A model generated the notes under the pieces. It did no database searches. It was not told the DNA's origin and saw only the letters and a list, made by a program, of their open reading frames with translations. The translations under genes and the position numbers were made by a program. From Haladaptatus sp. DYF46 (GTDB taxonomy: Archaea > Halobacteriota > Halobacteria > Halobacteriales > Haladaptataceae), in assembly GCF_021083305.1 (NCBI RefSeq), contig NZ_JAJFAY010000007.1:208370-272369 (forward strand): a stretch of 64,000 bases of DNA. Reading direction: 5' to 3'. Below, in pieces: positions 63,500 through 64,000 of the stretch. Every line of letters begins with the position of its first letter. The first letter of the stretch is position 1.

Positions 63500-63695
63500 C
63501 TAACCGGCTTTGTGATGCACTGGGTATATTTCCACATTGATCACGTGATTTTTAGCCTTATCCAGCGGTTCCCCTGATTGAATTTCGGAAATCCCGAGAG
63601 ACGGCAATCGGTTCGTGATATAAGCCTATCTACTGACTGTTAAAGAGCGCTTTCTCGCTAATTGTAGCGCCGTCTAGCGAAACTACAGAGTCGAT
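63500..63695. other. Short intergenic stretch
   Basis: No gene seen between the transposase remnant and the last small gene. Confidence 0.4.
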
Positions 63696-63989
63696 TTAGT
63701 CACTCCGCTGAACAGCTGTTATGAGTTGGCTTTTTGGAAGCCACTCATCGGTGAGGCTGGGAAGACCATCCCGGTTGCAAAACTGTTGCTGGTGGTCTTG
63801 CAGCTGCTTCGCTAACCGCTCGTGGTGGTCGGTATCGACCCCTATATTTTCAATCCCTTTTTCGAGTGAGTGTATCTTGTGTGCAAGCCGCATGAGCGAT
63901 CGTGCGGCCGCAGAATTCTCGAAAAGAATCGCGTCTTCCGTTTCTCGGGTGATGGTTCCAACGAACATCGTGGGGGTAGTTTTATCCAT
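63696..63989 (-). CDS. Small acidic/helical protein, unknown function
   Basis: The 97-residue protein starts with ATG at 63989. It begins MDKTTPTMFVGTITRETEDAI, followed by SAAARSLMRLAHKIHSLEKG and a polar helical region with QLQDHQQQF. The beta-then-alpha order and composition look like a genuine haloarchaeal protein. No family or catalytic motif is recognised. It is close to the right edge, and its operon context is cut off. Confidence 0.55.
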   Translation of the reverse strand: MDKTTPTMFVGTITRETEDAILFENSAAARSLMRLAHKIHSLEKGIENIGVDTDHHERLAKQLQDHQQQFCNRDGLPSLTDEWLPKSQLITAVQRSD

Positions 63990-64000
63990 GGATCCACCCT

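Overview
The window is haloarchaeal DNA (class Halobacteria). The proteins are very acidic, the secreted ones carry twin-arginine (Tat) signals, and several promoters have TATA boxes about 25 bases before leaderless starts. Lineage-typical families are present: a Bat-like HTH-10 regulator, a HalOD1 protein, Orc1/Cdc6, an ISH3-type transposase remnant and the DUF4212/SSS acetate symporter. The genus cannot be named from the sequence alone.

Layout. (1) 1-8.1 kb: a large secreted DUF1080/sugar-dehydrogenase/malectin protein cut by the left edge, a secreted protein with three cohesin-like repeats and its own dockerin, and a secreted TIM-barrel isomerase fused to malectin and dockerin. (2) 8.3-21.4 kb, minus strand: two cytoplasmic TIM-barrel isomerases, a UbiA prenyltransferase, a TatD-like hydrolase, a further TIM barrel, a complete BMP-type ABC importer, a type I phosphodiesterase-like protein and myo-inositol-1-phosphate synthase. 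The set resembles the bacterial ebo operon with the cyclase replaced. (3) 22.1-38.9 kb: an IclR regulator, a 1.25-k-residue ThuA/sugar-dehydrogenase/malectin/cupredoxin/dockerin protein, an Orc1/Cdc6 gene behind a repeat-rich region, small proteins, a multicopper oxidase with a dockerin, and a 1.35-k-residue DUF1080/sugar-dehydrogenase/malectin/LamG/dockerin protein. (4) 39.4-51.7 kb: VOC protein, Gfo/Idh/MocA oxidoreductase, TIM barrel, second IclR regulator, a PotABCD-like importer, aldehyde dehydrogenase, Rieske protein and amidohydrolase. (5) 51.7-53.8 kb: gene debris with no intact gene. (6) 53.8-62.2 kb: a visibly GC-richer acetate module (DUF4212/SSS symporter, two acetyl-CoA synthetases, Bat-like regulator). 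(7) 62.2-64 kb: small genes, repeat copies and an ISH3-type transposase remnant.

How the parts may work together. Four or five Tat-exported proteins end in near-identical dockerin modules, and a neighbouring secreted protein carries three cohesin-like modules. This looks like a haloarchaeal cohesin-dockerin complex built from sugar-oxidising and 3-keto-sugar enzymes plus copper electron carriers, rather than from glycoside hydrolases. Cytoplasmic TIM barrels, the Gfo/Idh/MocA enzyme and the importers could take up and process its products. The complex and pathway are inferences from domain content and gene order.
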